Notes: generated by a model from the sequence alone, not told the origin. Shown: positions 17,075 to 26,404, numbered from the stretch's first letter. The stretch: 64,000 nt of DNA from JANYJA01 sp038229055 (GCA_038229055.1 JBBROU010000005.1:1-64000); one strand, 5' to 3'. Numbers and translations are program-made.

Positions 17075-18834
17075 GCTTTCGACGCCATACTTACCCCGAA
17101 GTCCTCGACACTCTGCTGACCGACATCACCGGCGGAGTGGCCGCCGAATCGCAGCCGTTTCCTCCGCCCGGCGTAACCGCGCCTCCGTTTCAGCAGACAT
17201 TATTGAAAGGCCCGGTAGCCGAAGTCATCTCGGTCTACGGTGCGCGCGACGGCAAGCCGTTCCTGTTCGTGCGCGACAAAGACTACAAGCTCGCCAGCGG
17301 ACGCGTCATCGAGTGGCAGAAGGGCGCGCAACTCCCCGATGCCGGCACTCTGGTCTTCATCAACTATTACCCCGCCGCGAGTGTTCCGGTCCTTACCGAC
17401 ATTGAAACGGGAAGTGTGGTGCGCACGCTCGCGGAAGCCGTGTCGCTTGAGATCGCATCGCTCTCGGCGCAGCTCGAATTCGTCTACCAATCCGGTTTCG
17501 TCGATACTGCTAGCGGGTCCGCGCTCGACAGCGTGGTTTCCTTGCTCGGCATCAGCCGTGTCACCGCAGGCAGTTCCAGCGGCGATGCCGAGTTCACGCG
17601 CGCTTCCGCAAGCACCGGGGCCATCACCATTCCCGCCGGCACCCGCGTCGCCGCGGCGGACGGCAAAGTCAGTTACGAGACCACCCAGACGGGGTCGCTT
17701 TCCGTCGGCCAGAACGCCGCGCGTATTCCGGTGCGCGATCTCGATCCGAAAAATGATCCGCTGCCCGCCGCCGCTCTAGTCTTGCTTCCCGTTCCAATCG
17801 CGGGCATCGGAAGTGTCTCTAATCCATCTCCGACCGTGCGTTTGACTCGGGACGAGAGCGATGCCGAACTGCGGACGCGCGCCAAGAATTTCTTGCACGG
17901 CAGTGAACGCGCGACACTCGGCGCAATTCACGCCGCCCTTGCCGAGCAGGGCATCGCCGCGGATGTGAAAGAAGACGCCATGCCGGGCTATCTGCAGATC
18001 GTTCCGCATGTGGACGCTCTTACGCCCGAGGCGCGGCAACGCCTGCTTGCCGCCATCGACGCTGTTCGTCCCGCCGGCGTTGTCGTCAAACTCAACGACG
18101 CTGTGCCGCCGGTGCGCGTCAATCTTTCGCTGCGTCTGAAGACGGCCACCGGCATGGTGGAGAAAGATGTCAAGGCGGTGCAGCATGGCGTGCACGATGC
18201 CATCGCGGCATATCTCTCCGGCCTCGCGGCGAGCGACGCGGGCAGCGTCAACCGGTTCATCGGGCTAATCCAGGGCGTGAAGGGCGTGGAGGACGTGAAG
18301 ATTCTGAGCGTCACCGACGCCAACGGTGCGCCGCTCGATACCAGCGATGGAACGCTCGGCCTGAAGGGCTCCGCGTCAGTGCTTGGCAGCCTGCAGATTA
18401 CCGATCCGGCGCTGCCGACCTTGCTCGACGTAGTCGTCACCGCTCCGAAGGCGTCCGCGCCACCCGATCAAGCCGCGATCCAGCAGGCGATGGGCCGCTT
18501 GTCAGCGTACATCAACGATCTGAATTCGACCGAACTGCCCGCCGGTGCATCGGTTGCCGATCAAAATAAGCGCAAGCTTTCGCTCGGCAAGTTACTGCTC
18601 GCAACCCCGCTCCCGGAGAAACTGGAAACACCTGTGATCGCGTTCGACAACCCTCCCGGGCCGACGCCGACGCTGCCCACGGACGCTTCCATCGCGCCTT
18701 ATCAGGCTCTGTACGTATTCACCACCGAGAGCGGCTTCAGCAAGATCCTAGCAAAAAGCGCCGACCCCGATTATGTCCTGTCCCCGCTCGAACGCCTGAG
18801 CGTGAATAACGTTCAAGTTCAGGTGGAGCCATAG
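17071..18834 (+). CDS. Baseplate J-like wedge protein (gp6/gp47 family)
   Basis: 587 residues. Features of baseplate J are ITIPAGTRVAAADG followed by YETTQTGSLSVGQN, then RDESDAELRTRAKNFL, and a tail with VRPAGVVVKLNDAVPPVRVNL. The last 150 residues (from about 440) form an extra domain. The protein would form the ring of wedges around the hub. The gene follows gp25 with a 4-nt overlap and directly abuts the gpI-like gene. Confidence 0.9.
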   Translation: MSFRRHTYPEVLDTLLTDITGGVAAESQPFPPPGVTAPPFQQTLLKGPVAEVISVYGARDGKPFLFVRDKDYKLASGRVIEWQKGAQLPDAGTLVFINYYPAASVPVLTDIETGSVVRTLAEAVSLEIASLSAQLEFVYQSGFVDTASGSALDSVVSLLGISRVTAGSSSGDAEFTRASASTGAITIPAGTRVAAADGKVSYETTQTGSLSVGQNAARIPVRDLDPKNDPLPAAALVLLPVPIAGIGSVSNPSPTVRLTRDESDAELRTRAKNFLHGSERATLGAIHAALAEQGIAADVKEDAMPGYLQIVPHVDALTPEARQRLLAAIDAVRPAGVVVKLNDAVPPVRVNLSLRLKTATGMVEKDVKAVQHGVHDAIAAYLSGLAASDAGSVNRFIGLIQGVKGVEDVKILSVTDANGAPLDTSDGTLGLKGSASVLGSLQITDPALPTLLDVVVTAPKASAPPDQAAIQQAMGRLSAYINDLNSTELPAGASVADQNKRKLSLGKLLLATPLPEKLETPVIAFDNPPGPTPTLPTDASIAPYQALYVFTTESGFSKILAKSADPDYVLSPLERLSVNNVQVQVEP

Positions 18835-21231
18835 ATGCCGAGCCTCAACCGCATCCGCGACCGTCTGCCCTCGCTCTATCAGCCCGAGGATGGCGATCCC
18901 GGCCTTGTGTCGCTGTGGCTCAAAGCCGTTGGCACAGTGCTCGACCGGGCACAGCGTGAAGCGACCGAGGTGATGCAGTCGCACTGGTTCCCCTATGCGG
19001 ACCAGGCGATGTTCAACCGCTGGTTTCTGGGGACCGGCGAACTCCGAGTGCCGCCCGCGCCGTTCCCAAAGCCCGGGGACCCCGCGCTCAGCCAGTTTCC
19101 CTATATCGACGACCTTGCGCGCATCGGCGCATTGGTTTCCATCGCTCCCTGGGAACAGCCGCCACGATGGCGCGATCTGGTCGAAGATTATCGGCTCCGA
19201 ATTGCGCGCATCGTAGCGGTTTATCGCAACGGCCTCGGAACGATGGGCGCGCTGCGGCGCATGGTGGAGGCGCAGCTTCCCGCAGATCAGAGCGCGCCTG
19301 CGCAACAGCGTGATCGGCCATTCTGGCTGGAGGAGTTTTCTCCCGTGGCGAACGCGGTGCTCCCGGCACCCACGCGCGGAGCACCCCCGATGATCTTGGG
19401 TCCCATGATGCGCTGGTCGATCCAGAACGACTCGCTGGCGCCCGCCGCTCCGAATTTTTACATCCAGGGGGTTGCAGCCGTGCCGGACCACATCGATGCC
19501 ACTGTAAACCCGATGATCGAGCTGTATGCCGCGGGTTCCATCCGCCCTCGTGTCGCTATCGGTTACACCGATACCGTTGCGCCGGGAACGACATTGCGCC
19601 TCCGCGCAGCCAGTGATTCTTGGCTCGGCCTCGATACCGGTGTGGTCACGGCTCACGCGAACCCTCCCGAAGGCGGCTATGCCGACCCCACTGCGCCCGG
19701 TCCATGGCAGCCCTCCGCGGGCGGGCCTGCGAGCCCTGTATCCGCGTTGCTGCAAACGTATGATTTGACCTTATGGGCGGCCGCCGGCACGAGTCTGTTG
19801 CGCTTCGACGGCAGCGCGTGGACCACGGTTTTCAACGGACTGCCGCACATCAATGCGCTCCTCCAGGATTCCAGTGATCTGCTGATCGCGACGGACAGCG
19901 GTCTCCGGCGGATGCCTCTCCGGCCGCCCGCTTCCGGCCCCACCGATCCTCCCGATCCGGCCTTTGACGGACGCAAAGTGCTCTCCGTGTTTCCCGCCGC
20001 CGATTCGAAGCTGTGGTTCGGCACGGATGCGGGCGCGCTCTCCCGTGATTCGGGAGCGGCCGTTACGGCATCCCCGCTGCAGGGCGTCGCCGTCAACTCC
20101 GTCGCCCAGGATCGCGCGGGCGTATTCTTCTTCGGCACCGAGCTAGGTGCATTTCAGTGGCAGCCCGGAACCAACTCCTGGTTCTGGTATGAGGGCAGTT
20201 CGTTCGGCCAGGAGAATCCCAACTGGCAGCCGTTTGCGGCACCCCACCTCCCTGCCGCCACGCAGCCTTTTCTGCCGTCTGTGAACGTGGTCTTCTGCGA
20301 TCGCAGTGGTGCGGTTTGGTTCGGCACTAAAAACGGCATTGCGCGATACACCGCCGAAGCCGATCAGAGCCTCGATTTCCAGACCATGCTCGAAGCCTTC
20401 CCCGATCTAACCAACGGCCCCGTCTTCACCATACGCGAAGACGAGCGCGGTCTCCTCTGGTTCGGAACCGATCGCGGCCTTTTCCGCTTCGACGGACGCG
20501 ACTGGTGGCAGTCTCAGGCCGGCCTCTGGGTTCGGCTGGGGCGCGCGGATACGCTGTATCCGTCGGGCAACCCGCGCGGCCAGTGGCGCTTCGCCCGGAC
20601 GCTCGCGCAATGGCAGCGGCTCGACGCAAATTGGATATCGTTCACGGCCCCGCCCCGTTCCACCGCCGAACCGGCCGTCCGATCTATCGCGTGGACAGAC
20701 AGCGTCGTGGCTGACCTCGGCACATGGGATGGGTCCACTTTCTCGGGCGCGACGCCGGTGCCGCCCGCCAAACTGGTGGTTCACGTGAAGCCCGACGAAG
20801 AGGCCATTCTGAATGGCGGCATTCCCGCGTTGCCGCGGTTGCCAGTTGGGAAGTCCGTCTGGCGCTACCTCGCAATCGAGCCCCCCGGTCTCGTCCCTCC
20901 GGCCGCGCGCCCCTGGTGGTCCAGGGAAGGCCGGCTGTTTCCGCTGCCCGCCGATCTGAATGCTCCCGCCGAAGGCCGCTACGACATTGTCCAGCCGCAG
21001 CCGGAAAGCAGTTTCGATGACGCCATTTTCGGCTGGCTTCCGGCAGCGCGCGTCTGGTTCGAGTGGCCCGGGAAAATGCCGCTCTCCGTGCTCGTGCGCC
21101 TGAAGAAGATCGCGCCCAACGAATCGGTCGACCCTTCGATCGTCGACCGCGTATGGCAGGGAATACAACAAGTGCGGCCCGCCGGAGTTCGCGTCCGGCT
21201 GGCCGTGGAAGAAGACATTGTCAAGAGTTGA
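18835..21231 (+). CDS. Tail protein I-like wedge component with inserted beta-propeller
   Basis: 798 residues. The N-terminus (SLNRIRDRLPSLYQPEDGD, then SLWLKAVGTVLDRAQREA) is like P2 gpI/T4 gp7-type wedge proteins. Roughly residues 300-570 hold two-component-regulator-type propeller repeats, with WFGT or FFGT motifs near residues 394, 431, 495 and 542 (LWFGTDAGAL, FFFGTELGAF, VWFGTKNGIA, LWFGTDRGLF) and an earlier weaker blade LLIATDSGLRRM. The C-terminus (VDRVWQGIQQVRPAGVRVRL) resumes the gpI-like end. So the propeller sits inside a wedge protein. Propellers of this kind are normally sensor domains of histidine kinases. Here one would sit on the baseplate rim and could bind a ligand or receptor, which is inference. 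Confidence 0.75.
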   Translation: MPSLNRIRDRLPSLYQPEDGDPGLVSLWLKAVGTVLDRAQREATEVMQSHWFPYADQAMFNRWFLGTGELRVPPAPFPKPGDPALSQFPYIDDLARIGALVSIAPWEQPPRWRDLVEDYRLRIARIVAVYRNGLGTMGALRRMVEAQLPADQSAPAQQRDRPFWLEEFSPVANAVLPAPTRGAPPMILGPMMRWSIQNDSLAPAAPNFYIQGVAAVPDHIDATVNPMIELYAAGSIRPRVAIGYTDTVAPGTTLRLRAASDSWLGLDTGVVTAHANPPEGGYADPTAPGPWQPSAGGPASPVSALLQTYDLTLWAAAGTSLLRFDGSAWTTVFNGLPHINALLQDSSDLLIATDSGLRRMPLRPPASGPTDPPDPAFDGRKVLSVFPAADSKLWFGTDAGALSRDSGAAVTASPLQGVAVNSVAQDRAGVFFFGTELGAFQWQPGTNSWFWYEGSSFGQENPNWQPFAAPHLPAATQPFLPSVNVVFCDRSGAVWFGTKNGIARYTAEADQSLDFQTMLEAFPDLTNGPVFTIREDERGLLWFGTDRGLFRFDGRDWWQSQAGLWVRLGRADTLYPSGNPRGQWRFARTLAQWQRLDANWISFTAPPRSTAEPAVRSIAWTDSVVADLGTWDGSTFSGATPVPPAKLVVHVKPDEEAILNGGIPALPRLPVGKSVWRYLAIEPPGLVPPAARPWWSREGRLFPLPADLNAPAEGRYDIVQPQPESSFDDAIFGWLPAARVWFEWPGKMPLSVLVRLKKIAPNESVDPSIVDRVWQGIQQVRPAGVRVRLAVEEDIVKS

Positions 21232-21243
21232 GGAACACGATTT

Positions 21244-22776
21244 ATGAGTCTCCCGATGGGTAACGCAAACTTTGACGCTCTCGCGCCCAGAACACCCGGG
21301 CAGCTAATCACGTCGGCGGATTGGAACGCTCTGGTCGCAGCCGCCAAGAGCGTGCAGGACACCTTGAACGCGCTCTCTCAGGCCGTCGATACGCGCCTGA
21401 GCGCGGCGGAGGCGAGCGTCCAGGCGGCCGCCGCCGAACTGGCTGTCCTCGACAGCGCCGTGAAGCAATATGACCGCATTACACTGAAGCCTTCGCAGGC
21501 GCTCTACGCCATCGGAGAGACCGCGCTGATCTCCGCCACCGTGGCTGATTTTGCCGGGCATCCGGCGGCGTTCAATGCGGACTTGCGGCCGTGGGTGACC
21601 TTCGTCTGCACCTGGGGAAGGCTGCGCGCCGCCAACGGGTTTGAAAGCGACGGCGGCGCGGGCGATCGCACCATCACCGTGCGCGTGAACGCGCAAGGCC
21701 TCGCGCAAGCGCGCCTCCAGCCCGATCATGCGGAGAATTTCGACATCGGCTTCGAAGACGATGTCGCCATCACCATGACTGGCAAAATTGCCGCCAACAA
21801 TCTTGCCGCCGCCGATATTATCCGCACCGCCGCCACGCCTGCCACCGCCCACGACGCCGGAGCCTTTCGATTCCTTTCCGCTGAATACGACCGCGCTGAC
21901 ACCGCCAAAATGCGCAACTATGTCGATACCTGGTATCAAAAATTTCCGGAGAGGGTTGGCGCCACAGGCGTAATCGGGCTGCCGCAGCGGTGGGAAGATT
22001 ATCGCTCCGCGGTCTTCTGCTTCGTGCAAAACTCGAACGATCCCGCGGCCCCCGATTTCGGCCGCGCCTCCGGCTCCATTCAGGTCGTCTTTAGAGACTG
22101 GATCCGGCCCTGGTTCAATCTCGACTACGCCGTCAGCACCGCCACTCTCGTGCAGAATTACAAGGACCGCCTGACGCCTAAATTCACGAACGATCTAACC
22201 GAATCAGTCAGCAACGTTCGCAGCGAGGTCAACGCCATTGTGGCCAGTCAGGGCCTGCTGCAAAAGCACCGCAGCTACGCCGCCATCCGCGCCGCGCTCG
22301 ATCAGATCAGCCTCCCGCAGCCCCCCATATTTCTTAACACCGTGTCGAGATCCGTGCAGGATGCCATCTCCATCCAGCAGACACTGCAGACCGCCCAGTC
22401 GAAGACCGTCGGCCTTCCCGCCAGGGAGGTGGCATTCGAGGTCTTCACCAGCGCCGCCACCCAGGCGCAAACTTCCGTCGCGTCCGCCAACGGGGCTGTG
22501 GCAGCCGTGCAGCAGCAACTTCTGGCCGTGCAGCAAAGCGTCTCCGACGCCCAAGGAAAAGTCTCGTCCCTGACCAATAATCTGACGGCCGTGGGCACGC
22601 GGCTCGATACCGCGTTGGCGGATAACGGAATCGTCGGATCCCTGCGGTTGCAGTTGAATACCGTCAAGAACCAGGTAACCGCATTCTCGGCGTTGAATCC
22701 CACCGACGTCGCCTCCAAGATCGGAACTATCAGCGCTCTCAATGACCGTGTATTGCAGTTGGAGACGAAAAGGTGA
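21244..22776 (+). CDS. Fibre/adhesin-like baseplate protein with Ig-like domain and coiled coil
   Basis: 510 residues. The start has LITSADWNALVAAAKSVQDT, a common opening in baseplate-attached fibres, then a helical pair. An Ig-like domain (about residues 80-180) includes LYAIGETALISATVADFAG and RITLKPSQ, of the invasin/Big type. A Trp/Tyr-rich middle (MRNYVDTWYQKFPERVG, FRDWIRPWFNLDY) is followed by a long C-terminal coiled coil (AAVQQQLLAVQQSVSDAQGK). It is a paralogue of the next gene. It probably projects from the baseplate to recognise surfaces. Confidence 0.55.
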   Translation: MSLPMGNANFDALAPRTPGQLITSADWNALVAAAKSVQDTLNALSQAVDTRLSAAEASVQAAAAELAVLDSAVKQYDRITLKPSQALYAIGETALISATVADFAGHPAAFNADLRPWVTFVCTWGRLRAANGFESDGGAGDRTITVRVNAQGLAQARLQPDHAENFDIGFEDDVAITMTGKIAANNLAAADIIRTAATPATAHDAGAFRFLSAEYDRADTAKMRNYVDTWYQKFPERVGATGVIGLPQRWEDYRSAVFCFVQNSNDPAAPDFGRASGSIQVVFRDWIRPWFNLDYAVSTATLVQNYKDRLTPKFTNDLTESVSNVRSEVNAIVASQGLLQKHRSYAAIRAALDQISLPQPPIFLNTVSRSVQDAISIQQTLQTAQSKTVGLPAREVAFEVFTSAATQAQTSVASANGAVAAVQQQLLAVQQSVSDAQGKVSSLTNNLTAVGTRLDTALADNGIVGSLRLQLNTVKNQVTAFSALNPTDVASKIGTISALNDRVLQLETKR

Positions 22777-24131
22777 GCACCGCCGCTGTCCTGTCTGCGC
22801 GTTCCGATCTTGCCGCCGAGATCGAAGACCTGCGCCAGAAATTCAATGCGCTTCGCTCCGCGCAGATGCGTGTCACCCTCGCGGCGATCGGCCAATCCTC
22901 TTACCTCGGCCAGGCGGTGAGCATTGTCGCCACCTTTACGCGGTCCGATTCCATGCCGGTTCCGGGCGTCACCGTCACTCTTTTCACGACCTGGGGCGTC
23001 CTGCGCGGCGGTGACGATCTGATCGAAGGCACGAGTGTCGCAGCAGTCACTGGCGCGGATGGGTCGGTTCGAGTAACTCTACGGCCCGCCGTGTCGCTAG
23101 ATAACAATGAGGACCAGGACGCTCTTGAAACAATGCTGAGCCAACTCGAACCGGCGTCGGCGTCACCCGCCGACGCGCAGTCGGCTCTGCTGAGTCTGGC
23201 CCAGCAATACCGTTGGGAAGCCAACCAGGGCTTTCGCAACGCGGTCGATACCTACTTCAGCGAGTTTGGTCGAAGAATTCCACAAGACGGAGCCGTGCGC
23301 GATTACACCGTCGCTTGGCCTTTAATTCCCGCTGCCGTGATTGCTTTCGCGGCGGGTACGGACGCCGGTTCGTCGCCCGCGGCGGCTGTCGTTTCCGTAC
23401 GCGTGCGCAACTGGCTGGGGCCGTGGTACCAGGCATATCAGAATCTGGCCGCCTCCCAGATTCAGCTCAATCAGGATCTCTCGCGAGTAAAAGCCAACGC
23501 GGGCACGGCGTCGGGTATTGTCGCGGGCGCGTTCGGCCGGGCCGCTGTTGCCGCCGGTGGTGAATTCGGCGAGATCGGTGCGAGAGTCGCTCATCAGGTG
23601 ACGCAAAAGGCCGTAGGCGATTTTCTGGATTCGGGGATTGCCGACCTGCCCGCCGCCACACGTGTTGCCGTCAGCCCGGTCCTGAGTGTGTTGAGCTCGG
23701 GACCCGAGAGTGCGGCGTCGGGATTCGGAGTCGTCGCCGCACTCGGGCAAACGCGCGTCGCCGCCGTCGCGACCGCCGGAACCGTCGCCGGCAAGGTGGA
23801 TCGGACCGAGTTTCAATCCGCCATTGCGACTAAGGCCAACACAGCCGATGTCACGGGCTTGCAGCAAATCGTCGCCACCAAAGTCGACTCCACGGCGTTC
23901 GCCGCGTTTCAGAAGGACACCACCACTGGCCTCGCAACCAAATTGAATGCGAACGACTTCCAGACATTTCGGAAAACCGTCGACGAAAGGCTCGGAACAG
24001 TGGTCGGGCGCGCCGAAGTGCAGAGCATGGTCGCGGCCCTGCGGCAGTCGATCGCAGTCAAAGCCGACGTCACAGCTCTCGAATCGACGCAGAAACTCGT
24101 CACCGCAATGCAGGGAAGATTCATTCGATGA
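22773..24131 (+). CDS. Fibre/adhesin-like protein, paralogue of the preceding gene
   Basis: 452 residues starting at GTG, with a 4-nt overlap. It has the same architecture as its neighbour: a short N-terminal helix, an Ig-like domain (GQAVSIVATFTRSDSMPVPG, ending VTGADGSVRVTLRPA), a matching middle (FRNAVDTYFSEFGRRIP, VRNWLGPWYQAYQN) and a C-terminal coiled coil with a repeated unit (TKANTADVTGLQQIVATKV as shorter motifs). The two proteins share similar positions of Trp and Tyr but low overall identity, so the duplication is old. They may form a heteromeric fibre. Confidence 0.55.
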   Translation: MSTAAVLSARSDLAAEIEDLRQKFNALRSAQMRVTLAAIGQSSYLGQAVSIVATFTRSDSMPVPGVTVTLFTTWGVLRGGDDLIEGTSVAAVTGADGSVRVTLRPAVSLDNNEDQDALETMLSQLEPASASPADAQSALLSLAQQYRWEANQGFRNAVDTYFSEFGRRIPQDGAVRDYTVAWPLIPAAVIAFAAGTDAGSSPAAAVVSVRVRNWLGPWYQAYQNLAASQIQLNQDLSRVKANAGTASGIVAGAFGRAAVAAGGEFGEIGARVAHQVTQKAVGDFLDSGIADLPAATRVAVSPVLSVLSSGPESAASGFGVVAALGQTRVAAVATAGTVAGKVDRTEFQSAIATKANTADVTGLQQIVATKVDSTAFAAFQKDTTTGLATKLNANDFQTFRKTVDERLGTVVGRAEVQSMVAALRQSIAVKADVTALESTQKLVTAMQGRFIR

Positions 24132-25723
24132 GTTCCGCGGCCATTTCCGTCACCGTGGGCGGAGCTGCCGTCGCCGTAGCCCAGACCTGGCCTGTTACCA
24201 CTCCTTCCGCGCGTAGTTATCGCGCCGTCTTCTACCTGCGTCTGAGCCCCCAGGCCCCGGCTGACGGCATCACCATCGATCCTGCGGGTTGCCAACTCGA
24301 AGCGGCGTTTCAGCCGTTCGACTACAACGCCCTGAACACTCCGCCGCTGCCCGCTGCATCGCTCAGTCTTTCGCGGGACAACAAGGCTGTCCTCGTGCAG
24401 CTCGACGGCGCACGCCAGATTCTTTCAATTGCACTGAGTCCCGCGCGGCCCGTCGAATTGCATCGCGCCGACGGCTCGGTACAGGCGGACAAGGCGGCCG
24501 ATTCCGCGGGATTCACCGACGCGCACTTCGGCATTCAACCCGTCGACGCAAGCCCAATCTCGGTCGCTCAGGTGAAGCAGATCATGGTGCGCGGTGTCCC
24601 GGGCAATCCGCGCATCGGCATTGCCGCGGTCGATTTGCAGCACCCTGCCATCTTTTGGCCGCCTCCCGATCTCGCGGGACAGACCCAGGTCAGCGCCTCC
24701 GCTGCGTTCGCTAAAGCCCTCCAGACCCACGTTGCGTCTCAACAGTCGCCGCTCCCCGCGCACATCGATGTTGCGCTCGTGATCCTGTCCGATGCGCCAT
24801 GCGTGATTTCAATCGTCCATCTGACCGCCGCCTATCACCTTCTCCGCAAGTCATTCTCACCGGCTCTGGGGGCGAAACAGGTTCTTCGCTACGCGGGAAA
24901 ATTCGTCGAGAGCCAATCCATTTCGATCCGGCTTCCCGTCACGGCAAACGTCGTGACCGCGGTAATCTCGGTCAATCTGAGTCTCAAGTCGGGTGCAGGC
25001 ACTGCCGGAATCGCGGATCTCTTCGATGGCCCGATCCCCGCCGCTCGTGAAGGCGTCCGCGTCGCGGCCGGCGCGGGGCAGTTCGCGGGACAGCGCGTAG
25101 TGCCTTCCGAGCCTACACTCACGCGCGGAATTGTAATTGGCGTAGTGGGGCTGGTGCCGGCTTCGCAAATTTCCGTTGAATTACAGGAAGACTGGCAGGG
25201 GCTGCCCTCGGGGAAAAAGATCGCCGCGGGTGCCGCCGTTCTGCCGCAGGCGGGGCGGGCACAATGGGCCATCATTTCGTTTCCTCAGCCCGTTGCGGCC
25301 CCAGTTTTGCCGTATTGGATTCTGGTCAGCGCGAGCGCGGGCGCGGCTGTGTGGCTCACCGCGACCGGGTCACAGCCCGTAAGCCTGCTGCGACAGACGT
25401 CCTCCGGATGGTTCGAAGTGGAGAAGATCCAGGGCAACACTGCGCTGGTCCATCTACTGTCTGCGCAGTTCGCTCCTTCCGGGAATGGAGTGAGTGCCGC
25501 AATGCCGGCAGCCGCAAAGCTAAACATAGGTACGCACCTGATATCGGGGGTCATTGCGGGCGGCAACGTTATATTTAACATCGCGCCAGCGATGAACGCT
25601 TACTTGATGGAAGTTCGTCCGGGCAAGAACCCCACTGAGACCGTCGATATCCCGCTGGAATTCACCACTGCATCGGCGGGGTTACTGACAGCTTATCCGC
25701 CAGCTGTGTCCTTCGATGCTTGA
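24128..25723 (+). CDS. Beta-rich terminal fibre or receptor-binding protein (unknown family)
   Basis: 531 residues, the last gene of the operon, with an ATGA overlap. It is rich in Val, Ala, Thr and Ser with many predicted short strands, no cysteine cluster and no catalytic motif I can name. Pieces such as ILSIALSPARPVELHRADG and YWILVSASAGAAVWLTATG suggest carbohydrate-binding-like sandwich folds. Its terminal position in a tail operon, where receptor-binding proteins or their chaperones are usual, suggests a distal fibre. The function is not recognised. Confidence 0.5.
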   Translation: MSSAAISVTVGGAAVAVAQTWPVTTPSARSYRAVFYLRLSPQAPADGITIDPAGCQLEAAFQPFDYNALNTPPLPAASLSLSRDNKAVLVQLDGARQILSIALSPARPVELHRADGSVQADKAADSAGFTDAHFGIQPVDASPISVAQVKQIMVRGVPGNPRIGIAAVDLQHPAIFWPPPDLAGQTQVSASAAFAKALQTHVASQQSPLPAHIDVALVILSDAPCVISIVHLTAAYHLLRKSFSPALGAKQVLRYAGKFVESQSISIRLPVTANVVTAVISVNLSLKSGAGTAGIADLFDGPIPAAREGVRVAAGAGQFAGQRVVPSEPTLTRGIVIGVVGLVPASQISVELQEDWQGLPSGKKIAAGAAVLPQAGRAQWAIISFPQPVAAPVLPYWILVSASAGAAVWLTATGSQPVSLLRQTSSGWFEVEKIQGNTALVHLLSAQFAPSGNGVSAAMPAAAKLNIGTHLISGVIAGGNVIFNIAPAMNAYLMEVRPGKNPTETVDIPLEFTTASAGLLTAYPPAVSFDA

Positions 25724-25802
25724 GGGCGTACAGGCGAGATCGCGAACTCCGCGTGGCGGCACTGGACTGCGGCTCGAAACGTTTACGCCTGCTTACCGCG
25801 AC
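25724..25802. other. Intergenic gap after the tail operon
   Basis: About 80 bp with no gene and no clear rho-independent terminator. Transcription of the operon may run on into the decayed region or end in a rho-dependent way. Confidence 0.4.
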
Positions 25803-26135
25803 TCACCTGTAGACAATGGTCTGCTTCTGGAGTGCCGGCGTTTCGGTGTGCGTGACTAGCATGGTTTGCACGAAACCGAGCGTGGAACTAATGCTGCCAA
25901 CGTTGGACGAGAATAACGTCGGCGTGCGATTGCCCTGCGGATTAAACAGGAAAGGTTGCTGGCCCGCGCCGAAATCGAGCGCTTCCATGATGCGGAGATA
26001 GTCCGCCTGTTCGCGGGCGTGATGGAATTCGGCGGCGTAGGCGGGGCCAAAGCCGCACAGGTGCCCGACGTTGCGCCCGCGAAGGGCAAGTCGAGCAAGA
26101 AGACCAAGAAGGCGGCCAATCGTGAAGTGCTTCAT
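25803..26135 (-). CDS. Small hypothetical protein
   Basis: About 110 residues from the ATG at 26135, with GGGAAACG upstream. The last 45 residues (SSNVGSISSTLGFVQTMLV and onward to QKQTIVYR) look like genuine protein in composition, whereas the N-terminal 50 are ambiguous. No family recognised. It is convergent with the tail operon and could be a fragment of a larger lost gene. Confidence 0.3.
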   Translation of the reverse strand: MKHFTIGRLLGLLARLALRGRNVGHLCGFGPAYAAEFHHAREQADYLRIMEALDFGAGQQPFLFNPQGNRTPTLFSSNVGSISSTLGFVQTMLVTHTETPALQKQTIVYR

Positions 26136-26202
26136 CTCGTTTCGTTTCCCTTTGGCGGTAAGTACCGCGGCAATATTGCACTGAGCCCGAAGGAGCAGAC
26201 CT

Positions 26203-26404
26203 ATGAGCGGGCAATTTGGAAGAAAGCAAGAGGAGGCCGCGCGCTCCGTCGGCATCTCCCAGAAGACCCTGCTGAACTGGATGAAGAAACCGCGGTTCGA
26301 TAACGCCTACCGCGCGGCTCGCCGTGCATCGTTCATCCAATCCGCAGTCCGCACGCGGCAGGCGATCTGGAGCGATCGGCAGAGCAGGAACATGGGACAC
26401 GGCG
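26203..26404 (+). pseudogene. Fragment of an HTH (terminase-small-subunit-like) DNA-binding protein
   Basis: The readable piece is QEEAARSVGISQKTLLNWMK, then a helix with AYRAARRASFIQS. This is the helix-turn-helix core found in small HTH proteins common next to a 'MRLLARLERLE' protein in soil bacteria. The stretch before 'AARSVG' is shortened, and the frame is lost after 'FIQS', so the conserved C-terminal helices are missing. The reading frame runs on to 26652 with sequence that looks non-coding. It is probably a decayed copy. Confidence 0.55.

Noticed and set aside
20407..22029. Long minus-strand open frames opposite the gpI-like and fibre genes
   Set aside because: They mirror GC-rich codons of strong plus-strand genes and show no motif or ribosome site.
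4709..25723. A complete prophage
   Set aside because: No integrase, repressor, terminase, portal, capsid, holin or endolysin cluster around the tail genes.
4709..25723. A type VI secretion system
   Set aside because: No TssJLM membrane complex or ClpV; the hub, J and gpI-like genes are phage-type.
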